DNA of 5,403 nt from an uncultured Coprococcus sp. (lineage in GTDB: Bacteria; Bacillota; Clostridia; Lachnospirales; Lachnospiraceae), in assembly GCA_900548215.1 (NCBI GenBank), contig URJI01000128.1, positions 1-5,403 on the forward strand, given 5' to 3'. Positions within the stretch are counted from its first letter, which is position 1. Each line of letters starts with the position of its first letter. The position numbers and the translations under genes were made by a program. Shown piece after piece: positions 1 to 4,973 of this stretch. The notes below the pieces were generated by a model. It was not told where the DNA came from, made no database searches, and saw nothing but the letters and a program-made list of their open reading frames with translations.

Positions 1-225
1 CTTATCCTCTATCATGATTATCTTCACATTTGGCAGATGTCTTGTGCTGTTGAGTATCCATCGATATCTCAGTTCCTTAGAGGTGGACTCTCTGCCCTCG
101 CACCAGCTTATCATCACATACAGTTCCTCGCACATCGCCGCAGCACGTATGATGTCATGGATGTGCCCTATGTGAAGTGGATCAAACGAACCCCCATACA
201 TTCCTACCTTATATCTATACATCAT
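1..225 (-). CDS. nadR: NadR-like NMN adenylyltransferase, N-terminal part (3' end beyond window)
   Basis: The first 75 codons are visible and the frame is still open at the window edge. The protein begins with a nucleotidyltransferase signature: a GGSFDPLHIGH run at residues 11-21 containing the HxGH (HIGH) ATP-binding motif, then an alpha/beta pattern (VMISW near 37-41, RYRWILN near 53-59, NVKIIMIED near 66-74). This order resembles the NMN adenylyltransferase domain of NadR proteins, which usually carry a C-terminal ribosylnicotinamide kinase domain; that half is not in the window. The enzyme would join NMN and ATP to make NAD in the cytoplasm. The start is the first of two adjacent ATG codons, with AGGGAGG 7 nt upstream overlapping the pnuC stop. 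The 13-nt gap after pnuC, which supplies nicotinamide riboside, supports the NadR reading over NadD or another HIGH-family transferase. Assignment is good; bifunctionality is inferred. Confidence 0.85.
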   Translation of the reverse strand, partial: MMYRYKVGMYGGSFDPLHIGHIHDIIRAAAMCEELYVMISWCEGRESTSKELRYRWILNSTRHLPNVKIIMIEDK

Positions 226-238
226 TTGTCAGCCTCCC

Positions 239-973
239 TTACTCTGCCGCCGTACTGTCTTCGAAAACGTGTGCTTCGTCCAAGCGATTTCTCCTGACCT
301 CACGCTCCCATCTGACGCACATAATAACGGCGTTTCCAAGGTACACTATCCACATGAGCAGCGTCGCTATGTTGTCATTGCCACTCATAAAGTTTCGTGC
401 CCACATATATATTGTAAACACATCTACTACGATCCATATCCACCACTGCTCCGCGAACATCCTTACAGATACGACCATCGCCACAACCGATGAAACCGTT
501 GTAAATGCATCCACAAATGGCATGGCATCCCCAAGTCTCTTTAACAACAGCCCATACAGGAATGTGCCAAGCGCCACCGTCAGCACCATAAATATCCTGC
601 CAACCGCCTTCATGTGTTTCTTTCTGACCTCATGCGTCTCATCGTCCATATGCCTTGACCATACATAGAATCCAACAAACTGCATAGGCACATAATATAG
701 CGCATTGAGCATCGTCTCTCCGTACAGCGCAGCCTTATACGATATGATTGCATAAAGCACTGTATTCACAAGACCGAATATGTACGCTGACAACTTTCCT
801 TTTCCCGTACACACCACACAGATCACACCTGTTGTGGACGATATGATTCCCATAACCGTATCATCCCAGTATATGGACAGCCCCACAATGACCGCACATG
901 CGATAAGCAGCCAGGTGACCTCCAGCTTCTTCCAGCCCTCTATCTCATTTTTTATGAATCTCTTAAATGTCAT
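239..973 (-). CDS. pnuC: Nicotinamide riboside transporter PnuC
   Basis: This 244-residue membrane protein matches the PnuC family in length and layout. Hydrophobic segments are visible near residues 19-35, 40-55, 62-78, 88-105, 124-143, 152-171, 177-192 and 203-220, with basic stretches between and a charged C-terminal tail. Family-like features are the GKGKLSAYIFGLVNTVLY stretch (57-74), the YYVPMQFVGFYVW helix (93-105) and the AEQWWIWIVVDV stretch (174-185), rich in the aromatic residues typical of the nicotinamide riboside pocket. PnuC proteins move nicotinamide riboside across the cytoplasmic membrane by facilitated diffusion, with trapping by phosphorylation inside. The following gene is nadR-like, which would supply that step, and the gene before it encodes a NrtR-like protein, so substrate specificity for the riboside is well supported by context. 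The ATG start has GGGGAGG 9 nt upstream. It lies 47 nt after the nrtR-like gene and belongs to the same operon. Confidence 0.92.
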   Translation of the reverse strand: MTFKRFIKNEIEGWKKLEVTWLLIACAVIVGLSIYWDDTVMGIISSTTGVICVVCTGKGKLSAYIFGLVNTVLYAIISYKAALYGETMLNALYYVPMQFVGFYVWSRHMDDETHEVRKKHMKAVGRIFMVLTVALGTFLYGLLLKRLGDAMPFVDAFTTVSSVVAMVVSVRMFAEQWWIWIVVDVFTIYMWARNFMSGNDNIATLLMWIVYLGNAVIMCVRWEREVRRNRLDEAHVFEDSTAAE

Positions 974-1020
974 CTATTCATTCCTCCCCATTTAAACACC
1001 AATCCACTGCACTATACTAT

Positions 1021-2019
1021 CTACTTCCTTGCATCCTTCCTTCGCATGAACAGTTTGGCAGGTCTGTATCTCTCACCGGACTGATATGCATCAGTCTCCT
1101 CAACATATTCCGCAATCTTTCTTCTGAAGTTAGGTGTGGTGAGTTCCATGTCCCATATCTGTTCATATACATTCTGAAGCTCAGTGAGTGTAAATCTCTC
1201 CGGCAGCAGGTCAAATGCCAGCTCCATATCCCTCCTGACATCCTCCCGCAGTCCGAGCACCGCTTCCGTTATGATCCTTGCATGGTCAAATGCTAATCCT
1301 TCACATTCCTCTATATCGTAACTATCCGAGCTTCGTCCGCATGAGCTCATATCTGTTCTTCGCAGCACTGCAGTAAGCTTTATATCAGAGTCTGCATTCT
1401 TGAGAACCAGCCTGTATCTTTTCACGTTTTGGACTTCATGTGAAGCTTCAACTTCATTTTTCACAATTTCTTCGCCTGTGCCTGACACCTCTGTTATCAA
1501 CTCATTCACAGAATGTTCACCTGCACCTGACGCCTCTGCTGCCTCTGTCACCTCTGTTGAAATATCTGTCAGTTCAACCGTAAACCATCTTGCATCCTGT
1601 GCGTCATCTCCTGCCTTAAGGCGACAGTCTCTGCCGTTCATAAGCGCCATATAAGTTGATGATATGACCCAGCCTCTCGGATCTCTGTCCGGCTCGCCAT
1701 ATACTCCGACAAGCTTTATATATGCATCGTCTATACCCGTCTCTTCGCAAAGCTCTCTTCTGGCTGAATCTATGACATCCTCGCCTTTTCTGCAGAACCC
1801 ACCGGGCATAGCCCAGCTTCCTTTATATGGGAATCCACCTCTTCTTATCAGGAGTATCTTGAGCTTCTTCTCCTGAAGTCTTCTTACATCCTCGCACTCG
1901 TCATCCTTCATAACTGAAAATACAACCACATCCGCGGCAACAGATGGTCTGTCATATTTTGTCAGGTCATATCCGGCGAGGAATTCCTTCTCCTCGTCAC
2001 TCATCTCATATGTCTTCAT
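1021..2019 (-). CDS. nrtR: NrtR-type Nudix protein with C-terminal winged helix (NAD metabolism regulator and/or ADP-ribose pyrophosphatase)
   Basis: The 332-residue protein has a Nudix domain at about residues 25-150 and a helix-turn-helix-like C-terminal domain at about 265-332. The Nudix box GX5EX7REUXEEXGU is complete: G74, E80, R88-E89-L90, E92-E93, G95 and I96. The C-terminal FTLTELQNVYE (276-286), NFRRKI (297-302) and RYRPAKLF (317-324) segments resemble the winged helix of NrtR regulators and clostridial relatives. NrtR proteins bind ADP-ribose or related NAD metabolites and repress NAD genes; some relatives are active hydrolases. The intact box means catalysis cannot be excluded. It sits between pncA-like and pnuC genes, consistent with local autoregulation. 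Oddities are the length (NrtR proteins are usually well under 300 residues), an acidic low-complexity linker at about 152-198, and an AGGAGG 13 nt before the ATG, a long spacing. An in-frame TGA just upstream rules out an earlier start. Confidence 0.8.
   Translation of the reverse strand: MKTYEMSDEEKEFLAGYDLTKYDRPSVAADVVVFSVMKDDECEDVRRLQEKKLKILLIRRGGFPYKGSWAMPGGFCRKGEDVIDSARRELCEETGIDDAYIKLVGVYGEPDRDPRGWVISSTYMALMNGRDCRLKAGDDAQDARWFTVELTDISTEVTEAAEASGAGEHSVNELITEVSGTGEEIVKNEVEASHEVQNVKRYRLVLKNADSDIKLTAVLRRTDMSSCGRSSDSYDIEECEGLAFDHARIITEAVLGLREDVRRDMELAFDLLPERFTLTELQNVYEQIWDMELTTPNFRRKIAEYVEETDAYQSGERYRPAKLFMRRKDARK
1471..1538 (-). repeat. In-frame 45-bp-offset duplication in the nrtR-like linker
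   Basis: Two 23-bp segments at 1471-1493 and 1516-1538 agree at 19 of 23 positions and are offset by exactly 45 bp, or 15 codons. In the protein they give EASGAGE (162-168) and EVSGTGE (177-183). The segment lies in the acidic linker between the Nudix core and the later conserved part of the protein. The simplest reading is an old tandem duplication that lengthened a flexible linker without breaking the frame. Low-complexity drift could produce some of this similarity. Confidence 0.55.
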
Positions 2020-2106
2020 AAATCTGCTTCATCCTCCTATACATTTCCGCCTATATCTGTATTTGTCTGCATCTATCTGCTTTTGGCTGCATTTATCCAC
2101 ACCTAT

Positions 2107-2124
2107 CTGCCGAAAAATCGGCAG
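2107..2124 (-). other. Perfect intercistronic stem-loop between pncA-like and nrtR-like genes
   Basis: A perfect 7-bp inverted repeat (CTGCCGA and TCGGCAG) with a 4-nt loop sits 21 nt after the hydrolase stop codon. On the transcribed strand no T-run follows it, so it does not look like an intrinsic terminator. It could act as an mRNA-stabilising or processing hairpin in the 126-nt gap, and could help set the ratio of the hydrolase to the downstream genes. Function is not shown by the sequence. Confidence 0.5.
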
Positions 2125-2145
2125 CCTCATGCCAGCCGCTGTATC

Positions 2146-2661
2146 TTATCTGATTATATCCACCTGACACATCTCCATGGTGGCGAGCGCAGCCTCATGG
2201 CTCTCCGGTGTCACTCCGGCACAGCACCTCGCATCAACCTTCACATTTATCTCAGGGTACAATGCCTTTATGATCAGAGCATTGGACACAACACAAATGT
2301 CTGTGCAGAGTCCTACCATCTCTACATCCTGGAGATCGAAGTCTCCCCAGCCTGTATATCCAAATCTGGTCTTGTTGATGTATATAGCGCCTGGGACTTC
2401 AAGACCAGCTGCGATCTCCCAGCCCTCAGTCTCCTCTATACAGTGCGGAACCGGGAGGTGACGTCCTTCGTTTGTCTCCATGTAGTCCTCATAATGCGTA
2501 TCCCTGGTGAAGATGATCTCATCCCCGCGGTCAGCATACTCTTTTATCTTATTTTTCACATTCTCCACGATGGCAACAGCCTCCTTTGTCCCGAGTGCTC
2601 CATCGATGAAATCATTCTGCATGTCAACTACTATAAGTGTCCTTTTCTTGTTATTATCCAT
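2146..2661 (-). CDS. pncA: Nicotinamidase-like cysteine hydrolase (isochorismatase fold)
   Basis: The 171-residue protein reads as an isochorismatase-like cysteine hydrolase. The likely catalytic triad is D13 (in VVDMQNDF), K97 (in INKTRFG) and C123 (in TDICV), with the usual cis-peptide region VGLCT at 116-120 before it. A metal site is suggested by D54 and H56 (DTH) and H73 (PHC); E65 may be a further ligand in place of a second histidine. Nicotinamidases hydrolyse nicotinamide to nicotinate and ammonia for NAD salvage. The NrtR-like, PnuC and NadR-like genes downstream support this over other amidohydrolases of the fold, but substrate is inferred. The start at 2661 was chosen because AGGAG lies 7 nt before the ATG and the homology begins there. 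The frame stays open upstream to a GTG at 2790 through a repetitive leader, adding up to 43 unlikely residues. It is the first gene of the operon. Confidence 0.78.
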   Translation of the reverse strand: MDNNKKRTLIVVDMQNDFIDGALGTKEAVAIVENVKNKIKEYADRGDEIIFTRDTHYEDYMETNEGRHLPVPHCIEETEGWEIAAGLEVPGAIYINKTRFGYTGWGDFDLQDVEMVGLCTDICVVSNALIIKALYPEINVKVDARCCAGVTPESHEAALATMEMCQVDIIR

Positions 2662-2693
2662 AATTCTTCTCCTTCTCCATTCAGCTATCAACT

Positions 2694-2755
2694 TAAAATT
2701 TTTGATTGGCATATTTTTGATTGGCAAATTTTCGATTGGTAAATTTTCGATTTTC
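2694..2755 (-). repeat. 15-bp tandem repeats in the leader of the NAD salvage operon
   Basis: In the transcribed direction the leader holds consecutive units AAAATTTACCAATCG, AAAATTTGCCAATCA and AAAATATGCCAATCA, flanked by partial units (ends with AAAATTTTAAG, begins with a GAAAATCG fragment). The period is 15 bp, so an open frame into the hydrolase gene is kept; translated, it would read as five-residue repeats such as IENLP and IKNMP. The run ends about 35 nt before the chosen ATG, upstream of its ribosome binding site. It is best read as untranslated leader that could vary in copy number by slippage or recombination. Confidence 0.8.
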
Positions 2756-2845
2756 AATTTTCTGCTATCTGCTTTCATAAGTAAACCCACAAAGGCACGG
2801 ATTCCTTATAAAACATATAAATATATCTACATGCGCCATCGCTGT

Positions 2846-2864
2846 TATTATCATTTCGATAATA
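2846..2864. promoter_or_regulatory. Operator-like palindrome O2 downstream of the operon promoter
   Basis: The site is TATTATC, a 5-bp spacer (ATTTC), then GATAATA, a perfect 7-bp inverted repeat. It has the same arms and spacer length as the palindrome inside the promoter, with centres 39 bp apart. It falls roughly 10-28 nt after the predicted transcription start, a position where a bound repressor would block promoter clearance. The NrtR-like protein of the same operon is the obvious candidate binder, but that is inferred. Confidence 0.65.
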
Positions 2865-2880
2865 TCTCCAGGTTGTTTAT

Positions 2881-2909
2881 ATAATATTATCAATTTGATA
2901 ATATGTCAA
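2881..2909 (-). promoter_or_regulatory. Sigma-A-type promoter of the NAD salvage operon
   Basis: Read on the minus strand, a perfect -35 box TTGACA (2909-2904) is followed by a 17-bp spacer and a -10 box TATTAT (2886-2881). Transcription would begin near 2874, giving a leader of about 210 nt before the hydrolase ATG. The -35 box lies 20 bp after the end of the upstream transporter terminator, so the operon is transcriptionally separate. The spacer is almost entirely filled by a palindrome, which points to repression by a DNA-binding dimer. Confidence 0.8.
2884..2904. promoter_or_regulatory. Operator-like palindrome O1 between the -35 and -10 boxes
   Basis: This is a perfect inverted repeat with 10-bp arms (ATATTATCAA and TTGATAATAT) around a single central T at 2894. 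Its core is TATTATC, 5 bp, GATAATA, the same layout as the second site at 2846-2864. It fills the promoter spacer and touches both boxes, so occupancy should exclude RNA polymerase. Chance AT-rich symmetry is unlikely given the arm length, the precise placement and the second copy. Confidence 0.75.
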
Positions 2910-2929
2910 CCCATTATTTGAAACTTACT

Positions 2930-2989
2930 AAAAAAACGGCAGTCCTGACATGCCATGTTCCAAACCGAACCTGTATGCCAGCACTGCCG
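2930..2989 (-). terminator. Intrinsic terminator after the SotB-like gene
   Basis: On the minus strand a long hairpin starts with CGGCAGT and ends with ACTGCCG. The stem extends to about 15 bp through CTGGCAT and ATGTCAG, with one G-G mismatch and one G-U pair, and a further GTTC/GAAC pairing near the tip. It is followed at once by seven T residues. The hairpin starts 44 nt after the transporter stop codon and isolates it from the NAD salvage operon. Confidence 0.9.
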
Positions 2990-3033
2990 CGCCATTATAT
3001 TTCAATTACATTTAATTATATGCAAATACACTG

Positions 3034-4212
3034 TCAGTTCACACTCTGTCTCAATTTTCTTAGAAGTACAAAGGCAAAGAATAGAACTGATATAACCGCA
3101 AATACCGCACCCACAAATCCTATATACGATATCGCACCTTTGTCACACACTATTCCGCCGATCCAGCTTCCACCTCCGATTCCGAGATTGAAAAGTCCGG
3201 AATATATGGCAGTCGCCACGGCAGCCCCCTTCTCATCCACACTTCTGATGACCTCCGACTGAGTAGTTACGTTAAACGCCATGGCCGTGATTCCCCAGAA
3301 TGCACAGAGAATGACCATAGTTGCCAGGCTCTTTGATGCTGGAAGCAGAAACAGCAGCCATACAAGAAGCGTAGCCATAACTGTACCTATAAATGCAAAT
3401 CTATGTCTGTCATACAGCTTTGAGAACAGATAACTTCCAAGAAGTCCCATGGCACCAAATATCAGGAGCACTATGGTTATGACATTATTCTGCAGCTTTG
3501 CGACCTGCTGCATGAATGGTTCTATATAACTGTAAACTGTGTAATATCCAAGCACAAAAAGTATGGTCTGGACATACAGACAGATGAGTACCGGATTCTT
3601 CAGGAGTGCCGGGAGATCCCTTACATGGAACTGCTCTCCGCTCGCTATCTTCGGGAAAACAAACGCCATATATACGAGCACTGCAAACGCTATGATTCCG
3701 ACAACGAGAAACGTAACTCTCCATCCCATATACTGTCCCACAAGTCTTCCAAGCGGTAGTCCGGCTATGGTCGCTATGGAGGTTCCTGTTACGACCATGC
3801 TGAGTGCAAATGACCTGTGTTCCTCATTTACCAGTCTTATTGCAACCGGTGAGGCTATGGACCAGAATATCGCATGTGTGCAGGCAACACCGATTCGGGA
3901 CGCCATGAGCACTCCATAGCTCGGTGCAAGCACCGACATGATCTGACATATTCCAAACAATGCAATCGTTCCCATGAACAGTTTTCTGAAATCGATCTTC
4001 GACACCAGAAGTATGAGCGGGAGGGACAGTAGCATAACTATCCATGAATATACTGTTATAAGCATTCCCGCCTTCGACTCTGATATACTGAACGAACCCG
4101 CTATGTCCGTCAGCAGTCCTATTGGCATAAACTCCGATGTGTTGAATATGAATGCCGAAATGGTCATTCCCACAAGCGGAAGCATTTCTTTTCTCGTCAA
4201 TCTGCTTTTCAT
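3034..4212 (-). CDS. sotB: SotB-like major facilitator superfamily efflux transporter
   Basis: The 392-residue protein is a 12-helix major facilitator superfamily transporter of the drug:H+ antiporter-1 type. Its sequence closely follows E. coli SotB (YdeA) as I recall it: AFIFNTSEFMPIGLLTDIA (20-38), SRIGVACTHAIFWSIASP (105-122), GLPLGRLVGQYMGWRVTF (151-168, the antiporter motif C region), a YTVYSYIEPF stretch, and YSGLFNLGIGGGSWIG near the C-terminus. Members of this group export sugars such as arabinose and lactose, or unrelated small molecules and drugs, by proton antiport at the cytoplasmic membrane; the substrate here cannot be told from sequence. The ATG has GAGGA about 7 nt upstream. 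It has its own terminator, so it is likely a single-gene unit. It is not obviously linked to NAD metabolism; a role in exporting a pyridine compound would be speculation. Length and helix pattern indicate an intact gene. Confidence 0.85.
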   Translation of the reverse strand: MKSRLTRKEMLPLVGMTISAFIFNTSEFMPIGLLTDIAGSFSISESKAGMLITVYSWIVMLLSLPLILLVSKIDFRKLFMGTIALFGICQIMSVLAPSYGVLMASRIGVACTHAIFWSIASPVAIRLVNEEHRSFALSMVVTGTSIATIAGLPLGRLVGQYMGWRVTFLVVGIIAFAVLVYMAFVFPKIASGEQFHVRDLPALLKNPVLICLYVQTILFVLGYYTVYSYIEPFMQQVAKLQNNVITIVLLIFGAMGLLGSYLFSKLYDRHRFAFIGTVMATLLVWLLFLLPASKSLATMVILCAFWGITAMAFNVTTQSEVIRSVDEKGAAVATAIYSGLFNLGIGGGSWIGGIVCDKGAISYIGFVGAVFAVISVLFFAFVLLRKLRQSVN

Positions 4213-4244
4213 ATTATTCCTCTTCCTTTTTTGTATTATGTGTT

Positions 4245-4266
4245 CTTATCTACATCTTATCTACAT
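4245..4266 (-). repeat. Perfect 11-bp tandem duplication in the SotB-like gene leader
   Basis: The plus-strand unit CTTATCTACAT occurs twice with no gap (4245-4255 and 4256-4266), ending 32 nt upstream of the transporter ATG. It could be a paired regulator half-site or a simple slippage product. No other copy was seen nearby. Confidence 0.7.
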
Positions 4267-4300
4267 TTTTGTGGTGATATTATGGGTGACCAGACTTTGT

Positions 4301-4324
4301 TTTATTCGTTTTCACACGAATAAA
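4301..4324. promoter_or_regulatory. Operator-like inverted repeat upstream of the SotB-like gene
   Basis: A perfect inverted repeat has 9-bp arms (TTTATTCGT and ACGAATAAA) and a 6-bp spacer (TTTCAC). It lies about 90 nt upstream of the transporter start, in an otherwise empty intergenic stretch. It has no T-run in either direction beyond short ones, so an operator for a dimeric regulator fits better than a terminator. The identity of any regulator is unknown; none is encoded next to it in the window. Confidence 0.5.
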
Positions 4325-4350
4325 TTCTTCTATTTCCAATCACCAGCCAC

Positions 4351-4379
4351 ATCTTATAGGAAAGAGGGAAAACAGTCAA
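4351..4379 (-). promoter_or_regulatory. Candidate promoter of the SotB-like gene
   Basis: On the minus strand TTGACT (4379-4374) is followed after 17 bp by TAAGAT (4356-4351); an overlapping TATAAG gives a closer -10 match but only a 15-bp spacer. Transcription would start near 4344, placing the 9-bp inverted repeat just downstream. The -10 match is imperfect, so this is tentative. Confidence 0.35.
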
Positions 4380-4462
4380 TGCAATTCTGCATGATTATAC
4401 TGTCCAAATGTTAGATTTTGTCAGCACCCTCACGTATTTACATATGTTGATCAATCTATGTC

Positions 4463-4732
4463 CTATTCAAGTTCTTCCAGTGCCTCAAAGTAATTCTCCA
4501 TCCAATGAGTCTGCCTGGCTGTTCTCTCGTCAGCCGCGTCAGGTGTCTCTATATCCTCCGGCCACTCATCACCCTCAGAAAGTTCCTGAACTGTCAGCCA
4601 GTTATCCGCAGCTTCAAACTGTATAACTCTTCCGTCATCGCTCTCCAGGCTCACCAGCACTATCAGCGGTTCACCCGGAAGTCTCTCCTCACAGCCGAAA
4701 TCTGCCTCATCAATTCTCTTTATTGTCCACAT
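4463..4732 (-). CDS. Small acidic protein of unknown function
   Basis: This 89-residue protein is likely real: a GAGGTG ribosome binding site lies 7 nt before the ATG, a TATAAT-containing promoter precedes it, and the frame is closed cleanly by TAG. I do not recognise a named family. It has 26 acidic residues against 6 lysine or arginine residues, so it is strongly negatively charged. The first half (about residues 1-50) has a beta-rich pattern including LIVLVSLE (23-30), GRVIQFEA (34-41) and NWLTVQEL (44-51). The second half is acidic and probably helical, with the aromatic pair W77 and Y81-F82 near the end. There is no signal peptide or membrane segment, so it should be cytoplasmic. Neighbours on both sides have their own promoters, so context gives no clear role. 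No obvious terminator follows its stop codon. Confidence 0.7.
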   Translation of the reverse strand: MWTIKRIDEADFGCEERLPGEPLIVLVSLESDDGRVIQFEAADNWLTVQELSEGDEWPEDIETPDAADERTARQTHWMENYFEALEELE

Positions 4733-4779
4733 ATAATCACACCTCTTCTCTATTCTTTTACGCTTTCTCTATTACCGTT

Positions 4780-4807
4780 ATTATACAATTTTATTCTAAA
4801 ACTCCAA
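4780..4807 (-). promoter_or_regulatory. Candidate promoter of the small acidic protein gene
   Basis: On the minus strand a perfect -10 box TATAAT (4785-4780) follows a weak -35 box TTGGAG (4807-4802) at 16 bp. It lies about 48 nt upstream of the ATG and downstream of the lipoprotein terminator, which is where a promoter is needed. Confidence 0.5.
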
Positions 4808-4908
4808 TCGAAGCTGTCTGTCAATCCAGCTTTTCTGAATTGCCTCACGGGTTCATTTGCACCTGGCACCTCGAGTCTTTTATAGTTTGCGAATATCTGT
4901 ATAAATAG

Positions 4909-4950
4909 AAAAAGCCCTTTGAGAAAAGGATTTTTTCTCTCTCAAAGGGC
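4909..4950 (-). terminator. Intrinsic terminator after the lipoprotein gene
   Basis: Perfect 11-bp arms (GCCCTTTGAGA and TCTCAAAGGGC) enclose a 15-nt stretch that can add four A-T pairs. On the minus strand the hairpin is followed by TTTTTC. It begins 24 nt after the lipoprotein stop codon. Confidence 0.92.
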
Positions 4951-4973
4951 AAGTTGAAAAACTGGAATTTGAC

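Noticed and set aside
177..668. Long plus-strand open frames opposite pnuC, the nrtR-like gene and the transporter
   Set aside because: They lack ribosome binding sites and recognisable domains, and lie antisense to well supported genes.
2020..2145. Separate promoter for the nrtR-like gene in the 126-nt gap
   Set aside because: No pair of -35 and -10 boxes with acceptable spacing was found on the minus strand.
2652..2658. Third TATTATC half-site at the start of the hydrolase gene
   Set aside because: The matching GATAATA arm is missing and it is far from the promoter, so it is probably chance in AT-rich coding sequence.
2662..2790. N-terminal extension of the hydrolase starting at GTG 2790 or ATG 2778
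   Set aside because: No ribosome binding site precedes either start, the added residues come from tandem repeats, and the ATG at 2661 has a well placed AGGAG and begins exactly at the family homology.
2775..2807. Tiny leader reading frame (GTG at 2798, seven codons, TGA) preceded by AAGGA in the NAD operon leader
   Set aside because: The spacing to the start is only about 5 nt, the start is GTG, and the codons show no run of a regulatory amino acid; no alternative terminator hairpins were seen, so attenuation is not supported.
4382..4416. TATAAT with upstream CTGACA as an alternative promoter for the SotB-like gene
   Set aside because: The spacing between the boxes is 19 bp, which is long; the -10 match alone is common in AT-rich DNA. 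It remains possible but weaker than I would list as a feature.
4797..4835. AAGCTG/CAGCTT inverted repeat upstream of the small acidic protein gene
   Set aside because: Arms are only 6 bp with a 10-bp spacer and the site is upstream of the candidate promoter; not distinguishable from chance.
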